Of a stretch of DNA of 37,671 nucleotides, positions 23,310 to 30,928 are shown piece by piece. The stretch is from contig JBBRBO010000023.1 of assembly GCA_038205805.1 (NCBI GenBank), positions 1 to 37,671 of the forward strand, read 5' to 3'. The notes beneath the pieces were generated by a model that saw only the letters and a list, made by a program, of their open reading frames with translations, was not told the origin of the DNA and did no database searches. Numbering within the stretch: the stretch's first letter is position 1; the number at the start of each line of letters is the position of its first letter. Position numbers and translations under genes: made by a program. The DNA is from JBBSBY01 sp038205805. GTDB taxonomy: Bacteria; Desulfobacterota; Desulfomonilia; Desulfomonilales; Desulfomonilaceae.

Positions 23310-25073
23310 ATGGCTTTAGACCCGACCAAAATGGCTGACTGGCAGATCGCAGAAGAAGCCGAAAAAACGATGAAAACCGTTTATGAGCTCCGGGACGAGT
23401 TGGGCCTGAAAGATGAGGAGCTTTTGCCTCACGGCCACTATATAGCCAAGGTTGACTTCTCAAAAGTCCTCAAGCGGCTTGGAGACAAACCTGACGGCAA
23501 GTATGTGGACGTTACGGCCATTACCCCCACCCCTTTGGGTGAAGGTAAATCTACCAGCAGCATGGGTTTGGTGGAAGGACTGGGCAAACGCGGCAAGAGC
23601 GTTGTGGCGGCGATCCGTCAACCTTCCGGCGGACCCACTATGAACATCAAGGGTTCGGCGGCCGGCGGCGGCTTAGCTCAGGTTGTTCCCCTAACACCTT
23701 TTTCTCTGGGGCTCACCGGCGACATCAACGCCATTATGAACGCCCACAATCTGGCGATGGTCGCTCTGACCGCCCGCATTCAGCATGAAAACAACTACGA
23801 CGACGCTCAATGGGCAGAGAGAAAGCAACCTCGCCTGAACATTGACCCCAAGAACGTGGAATTCGGTTGGATTATCGACTTCTGCGCCCAGGCTCTTCGT
23901 AACATCATCATTGGTATCGGCGGCAAGATGGACGGCTTCATGATGAAGTCGAGCTTTGGTATTGCCGTGTCTTCCGAAATCATGGCCATTTTGGCGGTCG
24001 CCACGGACCTGAAAGACATGCGTGAGCGCATGGGCAAAATCGTTGTGGCTTACGACAAAAAGGGCAATGCAGTCACCACCAAGGATCTCGAAGTAGACGG
24101 CGCCATGACCGCGTGGATGGTTGAGGCCCTGAACCCTAACCTGTTGCAGACCGTGGAAGGTCAACCGGTTTTTGTGCACGCCGGTCCCTTCGCCAATATC
24201 GCCATCGGTCAGTCCTCGATCATCGCGGACCGAGTGGGCCTGAAATTGGGCGACTATCATGTTACGGAATCAGGATTCGGCGCGGATATCGGTTTCGAGA
24301 AATTCTGGAACCTCAAGTGCCGTTTCTCCGGCCTGAAACCCAACTGCGCCGTGGTTGTGGCCACGATTCGCGCCCTGAAGTGTCACGGCGGCGCTCCCGT
24401 GCCTCGTCCCGGACTTCCCATGCCCGAGGAATACGCCTCAGAGAACGTCGGATGGGTGGAAAAGGGTTGTAACAACCTGGTGCATCATATCGAGACCGTC
24501 AAGAAAGCCGGTATCAATCCGGTGGTATGCGTCAACTCATTCTACACCGACAGCAAGAACGAGATTGCCGCAGTCAAGAAAATCGCCGAAGCAGCCGGCG
24601 CTCGCTGCGCAGTGTCCGAGCATTGGCTCAAAGGCGGTGACGGCGCATTAGAATTCGCCGACGCAGTTGTGGACGCATGTGAAGAAAAGAACAACTTCAA
24701 ACTGCTCTATGAGCTGAGCATGCCTTTGCGCGAGCGTATCCAGCTTATCGCCAAAGAGGTCTACGGCGCCGACGGCGCAACCTTCACCCCCGAGGCGGAA
24801 GCCAAGGCCAAACGCATCGAGAGCGATCCCGAACTGAGCAAACTCGCCACCTGTATGGTGAAGACGCACCTCAGCTTGTCCCATGACCCGAACCTGAAGG
24901 GCGTCCCCGAAGGCTGGATTCTGCCGGTCCGTGACATCCTCACCTACAACGGCGCAGGATTCGTGGTCCCCGTGGCGGGCACCATCTCCCTCATGCCGGG
25001 AACCAGCTCCAACCCCGCATTCCGTAGAATCGATGTTGACACGGAAACCGGTAAGGTGAAGGGCCTCTTCTAG
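23310..25073 (+). CDS. fhs: Formate-tetrahydrofolate ligase (formyl-THF synthetase)
   Basis: The enzyme makes 10-formyl-tetrahydrofolate from formate, THF and ATP, a key cytoplasmic step of the methyl branch of the Wood-Ljungdahl pathway, and runs in reverse in syntrophs and sulfate reducers that oxidise acetate. The 587-residue length is in the family range. Landmarks are the ATP loop TPTPLGEGKST (about 71-81), then RQPSGGPTMNIKGSAAGGG, FSLGLTGDINAIMNAHNL and the C-terminal GTISLMPGTSSNPAF. A strong GGAGG precedes the ATG and a terminator follows the gene. The presence of fhs is one of the better clues to an anaerobic C1 metabolism. Confidence 0.97.
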   Translation: MALDPTKMADWQIAEEAEKTMKTVYELRDELGLKDEELLPHGHYIAKVDFSKVLKRLGDKPDGKYVDVTAITPTPLGEGKSTSSMGLVEGLGKRGKSVVAAIRQPSGGPTMNIKGSAAGGGLAQVVPLTPFSLGLTGDINAIMNAHNLAMVALTARIQHENNYDDAQWAERKQPRLNIDPKNVEFGWIIDFCAQALRNIIIGIGGKMDGFMMKSSFGIAVSSEIMAILAVATDLKDMRERMGKIVVAYDKKGNAVTTKDLEVDGAMTAWMVEALNPNLLQTVEGQPVFVHAGPFANIAIGQSSIIADRVGLKLGDYHVTESGFGADIGFEKFWNLKCRFSGLKPNCAVVVATIRALKCHGGAPVPRPGLPMPEEYASENVGWVEKGCNNLVHHIETVKKAGINPVVCVNSFYTDSKNEIAAVKKIAEAAGARCAVSEHWLKGGDGALEFADAVVDACEEKNNFKLLYELSMPLRERIQLIAKEVYGADGATFTPEAEAKAKRIESDPELSKLATCMVKTHLSLSHDPNLKGVPEGWILPVRDILTYNGAGFVVPVAGTISLMPGTSSNPAFRRIDVDTETGKVKGLF

Positions 25074-25098
25074 TTTTTCCCTGTGATAAAACGAATAG

Positions 25099-25131
25099 AC
25101 TCCCTTGCCCCGCGGCAGGGGAGTTTTTTTT
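25099..25131 (+). terminator. Rho-independent terminator of fhs
   Basis: ACTCCCTTGCC (25099-25109) pairs with GGCAGGGGAGT (25114-25124) around a 4-nt loop, with one wobble pair, and is followed by a run of T (to 25131). Confidence 0.9.
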
Positions 25132-25172
25132 GGGATGGTCTTGTCAAGGGAAGGGGCTGTGCAAATTCGGTG

Positions 25173-25293
25173 TTAATGATTCACCGGGCTCGATACGACT
25201 CTGCGTCCGGTGAAAGCCGGAAGAGAGACTCATCTCCCCTCCGGCGCTCCCCATCGTAATTCCGGATGGACGTCATGCGTGGTGAACGGTTAC
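25173..25293 (-). repeat. Full-length MITE-like intergenic repeat (family R, copy 6, reversed)
   Basis: This 121-bp unit matches the reference copy in reverse orientation. It runs from TTAATGATTCACCGG to CGTGGTGAACGGTTAC, with the ACTCTGCG core and the central hairpin CCGGAAGAGAG/CTCCCCTCCGG. Several stem positions differ from copy 3b yet still pair. It lies between the fhs terminator and the convergent minus-strand gene. Confidence 0.75.
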
Positions 25294-25352
25294 GTCCGGC
25301 GGTTCAAGTGAAACACCTCTCCCGTATCCCCTTCACCTGTCAAGTAAGCTGT

Positions 25353-25673
25353 TTAGTAACCGAAGCCGAAACCGACTCCGCCGAAATTGAGACCGGCTCC
25401 GAAGGCTCTACCGCCGCCGAAGGCGCGTCCACCGCCCCAACCATAGCCGCTACGGCCGTAATAGCCGCCGGACGAGGGCGCCAAGCCATAGCCGCCGTAG
25501 CCATAGGACGGATAATAACCGCTATAGCTGTATCCGGGATAATAAGAGCCGTACGACGACCCACACGCGCTTCTCGCCTTACACAGGCCGAAAGCGTCTG
25601 AATTCGTGGGCATCATTGAGAACATCAACGCCGCCGCAACCACCAGCACGATAGCCGCAAAAGATTTTTTCAT
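25353..25673 (-). CDS. Gly/Tyr-rich small secreted protein
   Basis: I do not recognise a functional family. ATG 25671-25673 is preceded by GGGAGG at good spacing and followed by a classic signal peptide (MKKSFAAIVLVVAAALMFSM, cleavage likely near SDA-FG). The mature part of about 78 residues is dominated by Gly, Tyr and Ser, with YGGYG, SGYY and two GGGRAFGG-type repeats, and ends FGFGY. Two cysteines lie near its start (GLCKARSACG). A structural, adhesive or surface-coat role is possible for such composition but is only inference. It lies downstream of coaX on the same strand, with 307 bp between them. Confidence 0.75.
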   Translation of the reverse strand: MKKSFAAIVLVVAAALMFSMMPTNSDAFGLCKARSACGSSYGSYYPGYSYSGYYPSYGYGGYGLAPSSGGYYGRSGYGWGGGRAFGGGRAFGAGLNFGGVGFGFGY

Positions 25674-25980
25674 AGGAACCTCCCGCAATTGTTTGCAGAT
25701 TCGCCCCAAGCGCCGGACCCTCGTAAAAGCGGTGGATTTCCGTGGGAGAACCGCTCGGATCAATTGAGGAGACCGTCACTGTAAATACAGGGCCTTATCT
25801 ACGCTACGACAGCAGGCATGAAGATTAGGTTCCAAAGAAAGTAACCTAATATCATGAGCGCGCCGTGCTCTTACATAACAATCGGGCGCTCCAAAGAGAA
25901 GGTGAATCATCCATCGCCTTTCCATCAACCTGAGAGCCTTTTTCACGCACTACATGATTACCGGACGTCTGGGAGGAGCG
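25674..25980. other. 307-bp spacer between coaX and the Gly/Tyr-rich gene
   Basis: No convincing coding frame is present. A perfect 8-bp inverted repeat, ATTAGGTT (25824-25831) with AACCTAAT (25843-25850), lies in the middle around an 11-nt loop. It may be the end of the coaX transcript or an operator for the downstream gene. No T run follows on the minus strand. Confidence 0.45.
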
Positions 25981-26763
25981 CTATCTGCCTTTGGGACCAC
26001 TCACGTTCCTGTGGTAAAGGATCTTCAGGCCGGTTAGGGTCAAGTCATCATCCACCTCGTCAACGAGCTTGGTTTGCGCGGAGATTACCTTGGCCAGCCC
26101 GCCCGTTGCCACCACTTTTGCTCGAAACCCTAATTCGTGGAACATCCGTTCGAGAATGCCGTCCACCAAAGAGGCGTATCCGAACACGATACCCGATTGA
26201 ATGGCCGAGGCCGTGTCTTTGGCTATGACACGCGCAGGCGCGGACAGCTCCACGCGAAAGAGCTTGGAAGCCTCGTGGAATAAGGCCTCCGCGGAAATCT
26301 TGACCCCCGGCGCTATGGAACCGCCTTCGTATTCGCCGTTCTTGTTCACATAGTCAAAGGTAGTCGCAGTGCCGAAATCCACCACAATAAGCGCCTCGCG
26401 AAAGCGCTCGTACGCCGCTACTGCGTTGACTATTCGGTCGGCCCCCACTTCTTTGGGATTGTCATAGCGAATAGGCATCCCGGTTTTGATGCCGGGACCC
26501 ACAAAGAGCGGCGTCACCTTGAGGTGTTCACGACAGAGAGTATCCAGCGCTCCAGTGGCGGGGGGCACCACGCATGCGACAATAGCGCCTTCGAACGTAA
26601 GCTGCTCTACTCCCGCCAGATTGGCCAAATTCGCCAAGGTAATTCTATACTCATCCACAGTGGTCTCTTCGAGGGTTCTAATTCGCCAAATACCAATGGC
26701 TGTATCGCCGTCGAATATTCCCACCACCGTGTTTGTATTCCCGACATCAATTGCAAGCAGCAT
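25981..26763 (-). CDS. coaX: Type III pantothenate kinase
   Basis: CoaX phosphorylates pantothenate, the first step of coenzyme A synthesis, and belongs to the ASKHA (acetate kinase/hsp70/actin) fold. The 260-residue protein shows the expected motifs: DVGNTNTVVGIFDGD at the start (Asp6), GADRIVNAVAAYE (Asp109), the phosphate-binding VVDFGTATTFDYV (Asp129), and GGSIAPGVKISAEALF. The usual partner birA is not next to it; the upstream neighbour is a divergent HDAC-family gene. The ATG is followed at once by the family N-terminus, so the start is secure. Confidence 0.95.
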   Translation of the reverse strand: MLLAIDVGNTNTVVGIFDGDTAIGIWRIRTLEETTVDEYRITLANLANLAGVEQLTFEGAIVACVVPPATGALDTLCREHLKVTPLFVGPGIKTGMPIRYDNPKEVGADRIVNAVAAYERFREALIVVDFGTATTFDYVNKNGEYEGGSIAPGVKISAEALFHEASKLFRVELSAPARVIAKDTASAIQSGIVFGYASLVDGILERMFHELGFRAKVVATGGLAKVISAQTKLVDEVDDDLTLTGLKILYHRNVSGPKGR

Positions 26764-27127
26764 AGCGTCCTCCTTGCCGTGAGAGTTTTCGTGGGCAATA
26801 AAAGCCCTCCCGTTGCCGAGTAGTGCGGGCGGGGGTCGCAGAAGGTCTCATACCGACTGAACCGCATTTCGGACGTCCGAATCAGCCGCTACTGAAGGGG
26901 CCGCTCTCTGTGAGGGCGTGAAAGATCCTCGATGTGTGTCACGTATGGCCGGCGGAGATCCGCCTCAGGATTTCAACATGGGGAAATATATTTCTTACCC
27001 AAAACGTGTAAATTTCTTGTCGAGCGATTGACTGGATCCCGCAAGAATGTTAATTTTAGAGGAGAAATTCACCTGAACGCCATTCGTTTCCTACCTTAGC
27101 CGGCAATAAAACGGAAAGCAGGTTCCC
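26764..27127. other. 364-bp divergent region between coaX and the deacetylase gene
   Basis: No gene is evident. It contains a GGCGGA-GA-TCCGCC inverted repeat (26951-26964) and, nearer the deacetylase gene, the candidate promoter listed next. Its last 130 bp are AT-rich. Confidence 0.4.
27028..27056 (+). promoter_or_regulatory. Candidate promoter of the HDAC-family gene
   Basis: TTGACT (27028-27033) is followed after 17 bp by TAATTT (27051-27056). The -35 is good and the -10 weak, and the leader would be about 65 nt. Low certainty. Confidence 0.35.
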
Positions 27128-28192
27128 ATGAAACCTACGGGAATAGTCCGAGATATGTGTTACCTGTTGCATGAAATGGGCTGTTATCATCCCGAATCTC
27201 CGCAGCGACTGGAAATCCTTTATACACTGTTGGACGAGGCCGGTCCATTCCTAAACATCCAGCAAATACCCGCGCGAGAGGCGACGCCGGAAGAAATCGG
27301 CACATGTCATGATTTACGTTATGTTCAGCGCATCGTGGCCACGGCCGGCACGGAGGAAACCTGCCTGGACCCGGACACCACTGCGTGCGCCCACTCCTGG
27401 AACGCGGCGGCAAAGGCCATAGGCGGTTTATATAATCTCATCGACGCCATTATGGACGGCTCGGTTCGGAATGGGTTTGCCCTTGTGAGACCGCCGGGAC
27501 ATCACGCTGAACGACGACGTGCCATGGGGTTTTGTTTCTTCAATAACATAGCCCTGGCCGCTCGTCACGCCATGAACAGGCACGGGTTGGAACGGATCGC
27601 CATCGTCGATTGGGATTTGCATCACGGCAACGGCACACAGAACGCCTTTTATGAAGACCCCCAAGTGTTGTTCATGTCCGTGCATCAATATCCTCATTAT
27701 CCCGGCACCGGTGGAATGCGGGAGATAGGGTACGGCCCGGGGGAAGGCTACACGGTCAATATTCCGCTTAGCGCAGGGGCGGGTGATGAAGAATACATGG
27801 CTGTTTTTCATAATATTATTACTCCCATCTTGAGAGCCTTCAAACCCGAAATGATCCTCGTATCCGCGGGCTTTGACGCCCATTGCAACGATCCCCTGGG
27901 CGGCATGAACGTGACGGAGGATGGCTACGAGCAAATGCTTCAGCTCCTTATGCATTTGGCCGCCGAGCTATGTGACCATAGGCTCGCGCTTGCCCTGGAG
28001 GGCGGTTATAACCTGACCGCTTTAAAGGATTCCGTAGCGAGATTGCTGTCCGTCCTCAGTAACTATGATCCGTCGGTAGAGGAGCCGCCTCCACCGCCGG
28101 ACCGTGAAAAGCTCAACTTCAGCTTTACCAATCGCCTGAAAGACGTGGCCTATATCCAGGGACGCTATTGGCCGTCCGTGCCTATCCTGTAA
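27128..28192 (+). CDS. Histone deacetylase/acetoin utilization family hydrolase
   Basis: The 354-residue protein is a complete zinc amidohydrolase of the arginase/HDAC fold. Bacterial members remove acetyl groups from lysine or polyamines. Active-site motifs are all present: RPPGHHAE (His125, His126), IVDWDLHHGNGTQ (Asp161, Asp163, His165, His166), LVSAGFDAHCNDPLGG (Asp250, His252) and the late LEGGYN (Tyr294). Asp163, His165 and Asp250 are the expected zinc ligands. The ribosome binding site is weak. The gene is followed by truB after about 100 bp. The substrate is unknown, and no acetylation or acetoin genes lie nearby. Confidence 0.92.
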   Translation: MKPTGIVRDMCYLLHEMGCYHPESPQRLEILYTLLDEAGPFLNIQQIPAREATPEEIGTCHDLRYVQRIVATAGTEETCLDPDTTACAHSWNAAAKAIGGLYNLIDAIMDGSVRNGFALVRPPGHHAERRRAMGFCFFNNIALAARHAMNRHGLERIAIVDWDLHHGNGTQNAFYEDPQVLFMSVHQYPHYPGTGGMREIGYGPGEGYTVNIPLSAGAGDEEYMAVFHNIITPILRAFKPEMILVSAGFDAHCNDPLGGMNVTEDGYEQMLQLLMHLAAELCDHRLALALEGGYNLTALKDSVARLLSVLSNYDPSVEEPPPPPDREKLNFSFTNRLKDVAYIQGRYWPSVPIL

Positions 28193-28295
28193 GGTATGAA
28201 ACCTTTTCACCTGAAGGCCGCCAATAGCGCATGCGGTCGGCTCACACCGTACGAACGGTTGCGAACACGATCACGATGAACGGACATACGGCCTA

Positions 28296-29192
28296 ATGCA
28301 CGGTGTCTTGCTCGTGGATAAGCCTGAAGGCGTAACGTCCGCCGGCGTGGTACGGGTGGTCAAGCGTATTGTGAAGCCCGCTAAGGTCGGGCATTCCGGG
28401 ACGCTGGATCCCGCCGCCTCCGGTTTGCTCATCGTAATGATCGGCGCCGCGCCGCGTATCGCCGAGTACCTGCCTGAAACCCCCAAACACTACAGTATGA
28501 ACGTTCGGCTCGGTGTGGAAACGGATTCCTGCGACCGAGAGGGCACAGTCTTGAGTCGATCCGAGGTGGGCGGTGTTACGTTGGAAGCAGTTCAAGCGGC
28601 GGTAAAGAGCCAAATCGGCATGCTCGAACAGATTCCTCCGCATTTCTCGGCGATTAAGCAAAAGGGAACGCCCCTCTACAAGCTCGCGAGGAAAGGAATT
28701 TTCCCCGAGGTCACGCCTCGGCGTGTTGAGGTTTATTCTCTGGATGTGGTGGAATTTGCGGTCCCTTTCCTCAAGCTGGACCTAGCGTGCTCCAAGGGAA
28801 CATACGCCCGTTCCATAGCCCGCGACATCGGACGTATCCTACATGTAGGCGGGACGCTCGATGAACTGAGGCGGACGCGTAGCGGCTCTTTCCATTTGAA
28901 TGCGGCTACGCGTCTGGACGACCTACAGAACTGCGACGCTAAGGCGTTACGCGCTAAACTCCTGAGCATCGAGTCGGCGATTCCTCATATTGCCGCGTTC
29001 CCGACGAAGAATGGGGATGCGGCGAAGCTGGCGCAAGGAGGATTCCTTGAAGTGGATTCAGTTCCCGACAAAGCGGGTGAAGAACGCATATTCAAAGTAG
29101 TCGATACTGATGCGAACACCATAATTCTCGCCAAGATTGAATATGGCCCTCCCATTCTTCTCAAGCCAATCAAGGTGTTGAAGACGGCGTAA
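28296..29192 (+). CDS. truB: tRNA pseudouridine(55) synthase
   Basis: TruB makes pseudouridine 55 in the T-loop of tRNAs. The 298-residue protein begins MHGVLLVDKPEGVTS and has the catalytic motif GHSGTLDPAASGLL with Asp38. KGTYARSIARDIGR and the C-terminal PUA-like region (about 220-295) fit the family. The usual neighbours rbfA and rpsO are absent. No clear ribosome binding site precedes the ATG. Instead a seven-codon frame (28276-28296) ends in a TAATG that overlaps the start, so translational coupling is possible. A terminator follows about 130 bp downstream. Confidence 0.94.
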   Translation: MHGVLLVDKPEGVTSAGVVRVVKRIVKPAKVGHSGTLDPAASGLLIVMIGAAPRIAEYLPETPKHYSMNVRLGVETDSCDREGTVLSRSEVGGVTLEAVQAAVKSQIGMLEQIPPHFSAIKQKGTPLYKLARKGIFPEVTPRRVEVYSLDVVEFAVPFLKLDLACSKGTYARSIARDIGRILHVGGTLDELRRTRSGSFHLNAATRLDDLQNCDAKALRAKLLSIESAIPHIAAFPTKNGDAAKLAQGGFLEVDSVPDKAGEERIFKVVDTDANTIILAKIEYGPPILLKPIKVLKTA

Positions 29193-29321
29193 TATAGTTT
29201 TCTCTAAACGGAAGCGGTTTCACCGCTCTGGTTAAGCCCCGAACATCAGAAAACGCATAACACATAGATTTGAGTGGCGTGGTCAGGTTTTTGCGCAAAA
29301 ACAGCGCCTAGACACACCTGG

Positions 29322-29353
29322 ACAAAAAAGCCTTCCGAAGAAGGCTTTTTTGT
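29322..29353. terminator. Bidirectional Rho-independent terminator between truB and a barrel gene
   Basis: AAAAAAGCCTTC pairs with GAAGGCTTTTTT around a CGAA loop, giving a T run on both strands. It ends about 20 bp before the stop of the minus-strand barrel gene and so serves both converging units. Confidence 0.9.
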
Positions 29354-29373
29354 CTGATGGATATGGGTATGTG

Positions 29374-30327
29374 TTAGAAGTTGAATCCGACCTTTCCACC
29401 AAGGGTCCAGGAGAAACGATCTAAGTTGAGTTCCAGGTCTTGAGCTGCGATTCCGGTCAGCGTGGTGTTTAAGGTTGCACGACCGTGAGCCATATTCCAG
29501 CGACCGAACACACCAAATTCACCGGCGCCCATTTTAGCGGCGTACTCGGAAAAGATTTCCAGAAAGTGTCCGCCTCTCCAATTACCGGTGGCTTCTACTG
29601 CGGTAAATCCCCCAATGCTCTCGTTATATTTTACGGGACCTACGAGGGTAGGGATACCTACGGCGCGCACCACCAGAGACTGGTTGGCTGAGTTCAGCGC
29701 GTATTGGGTTCCGAGCAGGGGAATGATGCCGTGGGATTCAACGTCCGCTTGGTCATTGAAGCCGCCGATAAAGGTTCCAATAGTGGGGTTCTTGAATTTG
29801 GTGGAGAAATGATCGTAACGGGCGCCGCCCAAGAAAGTGAGACCGCCGGGTGTTCCGAAGGCGAGAACCGCATCCGCATACCACCAATTGGTGTCGGTAT
29901 CCCACTCGCGTTTAAGGGTTCCGAGACCGGTGTCGTACGTCTGGTCCGAGGTTTTGTTGGCTGGGAAAAGATACCAACCGGTTGCGATCAAACCCACGCT
30001 CGGGGTAATTTGGCAGGTTTGGCTTGCGCCCAACCACAGGCCCTGTAGTGTGTAATGATGTTGAAGACCTTGAACGACAAAAAGCGGAGCTGCATCAGAC
30101 CGAGCTGCGAAGGTGGTTCCCTGTCTGTCGGCCATATAACCTGCGTAAAACGCCGGTGCGCATAAACCCTTTACGGGCTCTTCACATCCTCCGCAACCTC
30201 CGGCGGCGGATCTTCCCCAATTTCCCAGGGAAGGCATTCCCGGCAGATTGAAGAGACTTTGCGCGCTCGAGATGGCCGGCAGCGTAAGTATCAGGACACT
30301 AACGAGCAAAATAGCGACACGCCTCAT
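29374..30327 (-). CDS. Predicted outer-membrane beta-barrel protein
   Basis: I recognise no named family. The 317-residue protein (ATG 30327, chosen because GGAGG is eight bases upstream; an ATG two codons earlier would leave only two) has a signal peptide ending in SSAQS. After a Gly/Cys-rich patch (GGCGGCEEP) it consists of alternating-hydrophobicity strands such as GLTFLGGARYDHFSTKF and RFSWTLGGKVGFNF. The C-terminal phenylalanine after an alternating strand is the usual BAM recognition feature. The GARYDHFST motif resembles GFKIDHLST in the divergent barrel gene at 30929-31933, so the two may be distant paralogues. No substrate is evident. Confidence 0.75.
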   Translation of the reverse strand: MRRVAILLVSVLILTLPAISSAQSLFNLPGMPSLGNWGRSAAGGCGGCEEPVKGLCAPAFYAGYMADRQGTTFAARSDAAPLFVVQGLQHHYTLQGLWLGASQTCQITPSVGLIATGWYLFPANKTSDQTYDTGLGTLKREWDTDTNWWYADAVLAFGTPGGLTFLGGARYDHFSTKFKNPTIGTFIGGFNDQADVESHGIIPLLGTQYALNSANQSLVVRAVGIPTLVGPVKYNESIGGFTAVEATGNWRGGHFLEIFSEYAAKMGAGEFGVFGRWNMAHGRATLNTTLTGIAAQDLELNLDRFSWTLGGKVGFNF

Positions 30328-30928
30328 AGCCATATCCTCCTACATATAAGACATAATTTCATAGCCCTGAAGTTAAGCATAGGCCTCACTCAAAGCTTAA
30401 AATGGGAATCATCGACTTGGACCTCAGCGGAAGTGAGGTAAAGTCGCGACGTAAACTGACTCCTGTAATGAATGCACTCTAACACTCGTATTTTGCTTAT
30501 GTCAACTAGAATTTAGGGTTGGGGCGCATTCCGCGTGGAAGAGCCCTTTCACAGCGCTTCCCTCCAGTAAAAACCGTAGTGATTTATCGCCGACCCGGAG
30601 AACCGTTTCACTCGATTAACTCGTTAGAACTCTTGAGAATGCCGATATACTTCTTTGAAAACAACAATTGAGACGGAACCCACAGATAAGGTCATTGAAA
30701 CGCTTCTGTTTTTAGAGAGCAAGAGGTTAGCAAAGGCTTCGCACAATTACGTGGATCACGATTACACAGCTACGTACGCCACTCTGGGTTAGTATATGCC
30801 TATATGCCAGAATAATGTTGACACAGTATCTAAAGCCTATATATATTGACGTTGGCTTCTTTTACTTAATGATATGCAATGTAATGTGAGGGGAATCTTG
30901 CAGGCTCCCCATGTAAGGAGAGGTAGGT
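30328..30928. other. 601-bp AT-rich region between two divergent barrel genes
   Basis: This is the most AT-rich stretch in the window and no credible coding frame is present. It contains a CCTCA/TGAGG hairpin (about 30420-30437), a repeated TATATGCC (30793-30808) and the predicted promoter described next. The rest shows nothing I can name. Confidence 0.5.
30818..30847 (+). promoter_or_regulatory. Predicted promoter of the barrel gene at 30929
   Basis: A perfect TTGACA (30818-30823) is followed after 18 bp by TATATT (30842-30847). ATATAT one base earlier gives 17-bp spacing. The leader would be about 75 nt and ends in AAGGAG before the ATG. Confidence 0.65.

Noticed and set aside
25779..25790. 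CTGTAAATACAG as a LexA box
   Set aside because: The spacing between CTGT and ACAG is 4 bp, not the 8 bp of the known proteobacterial site, and no SOS gene is nearby.
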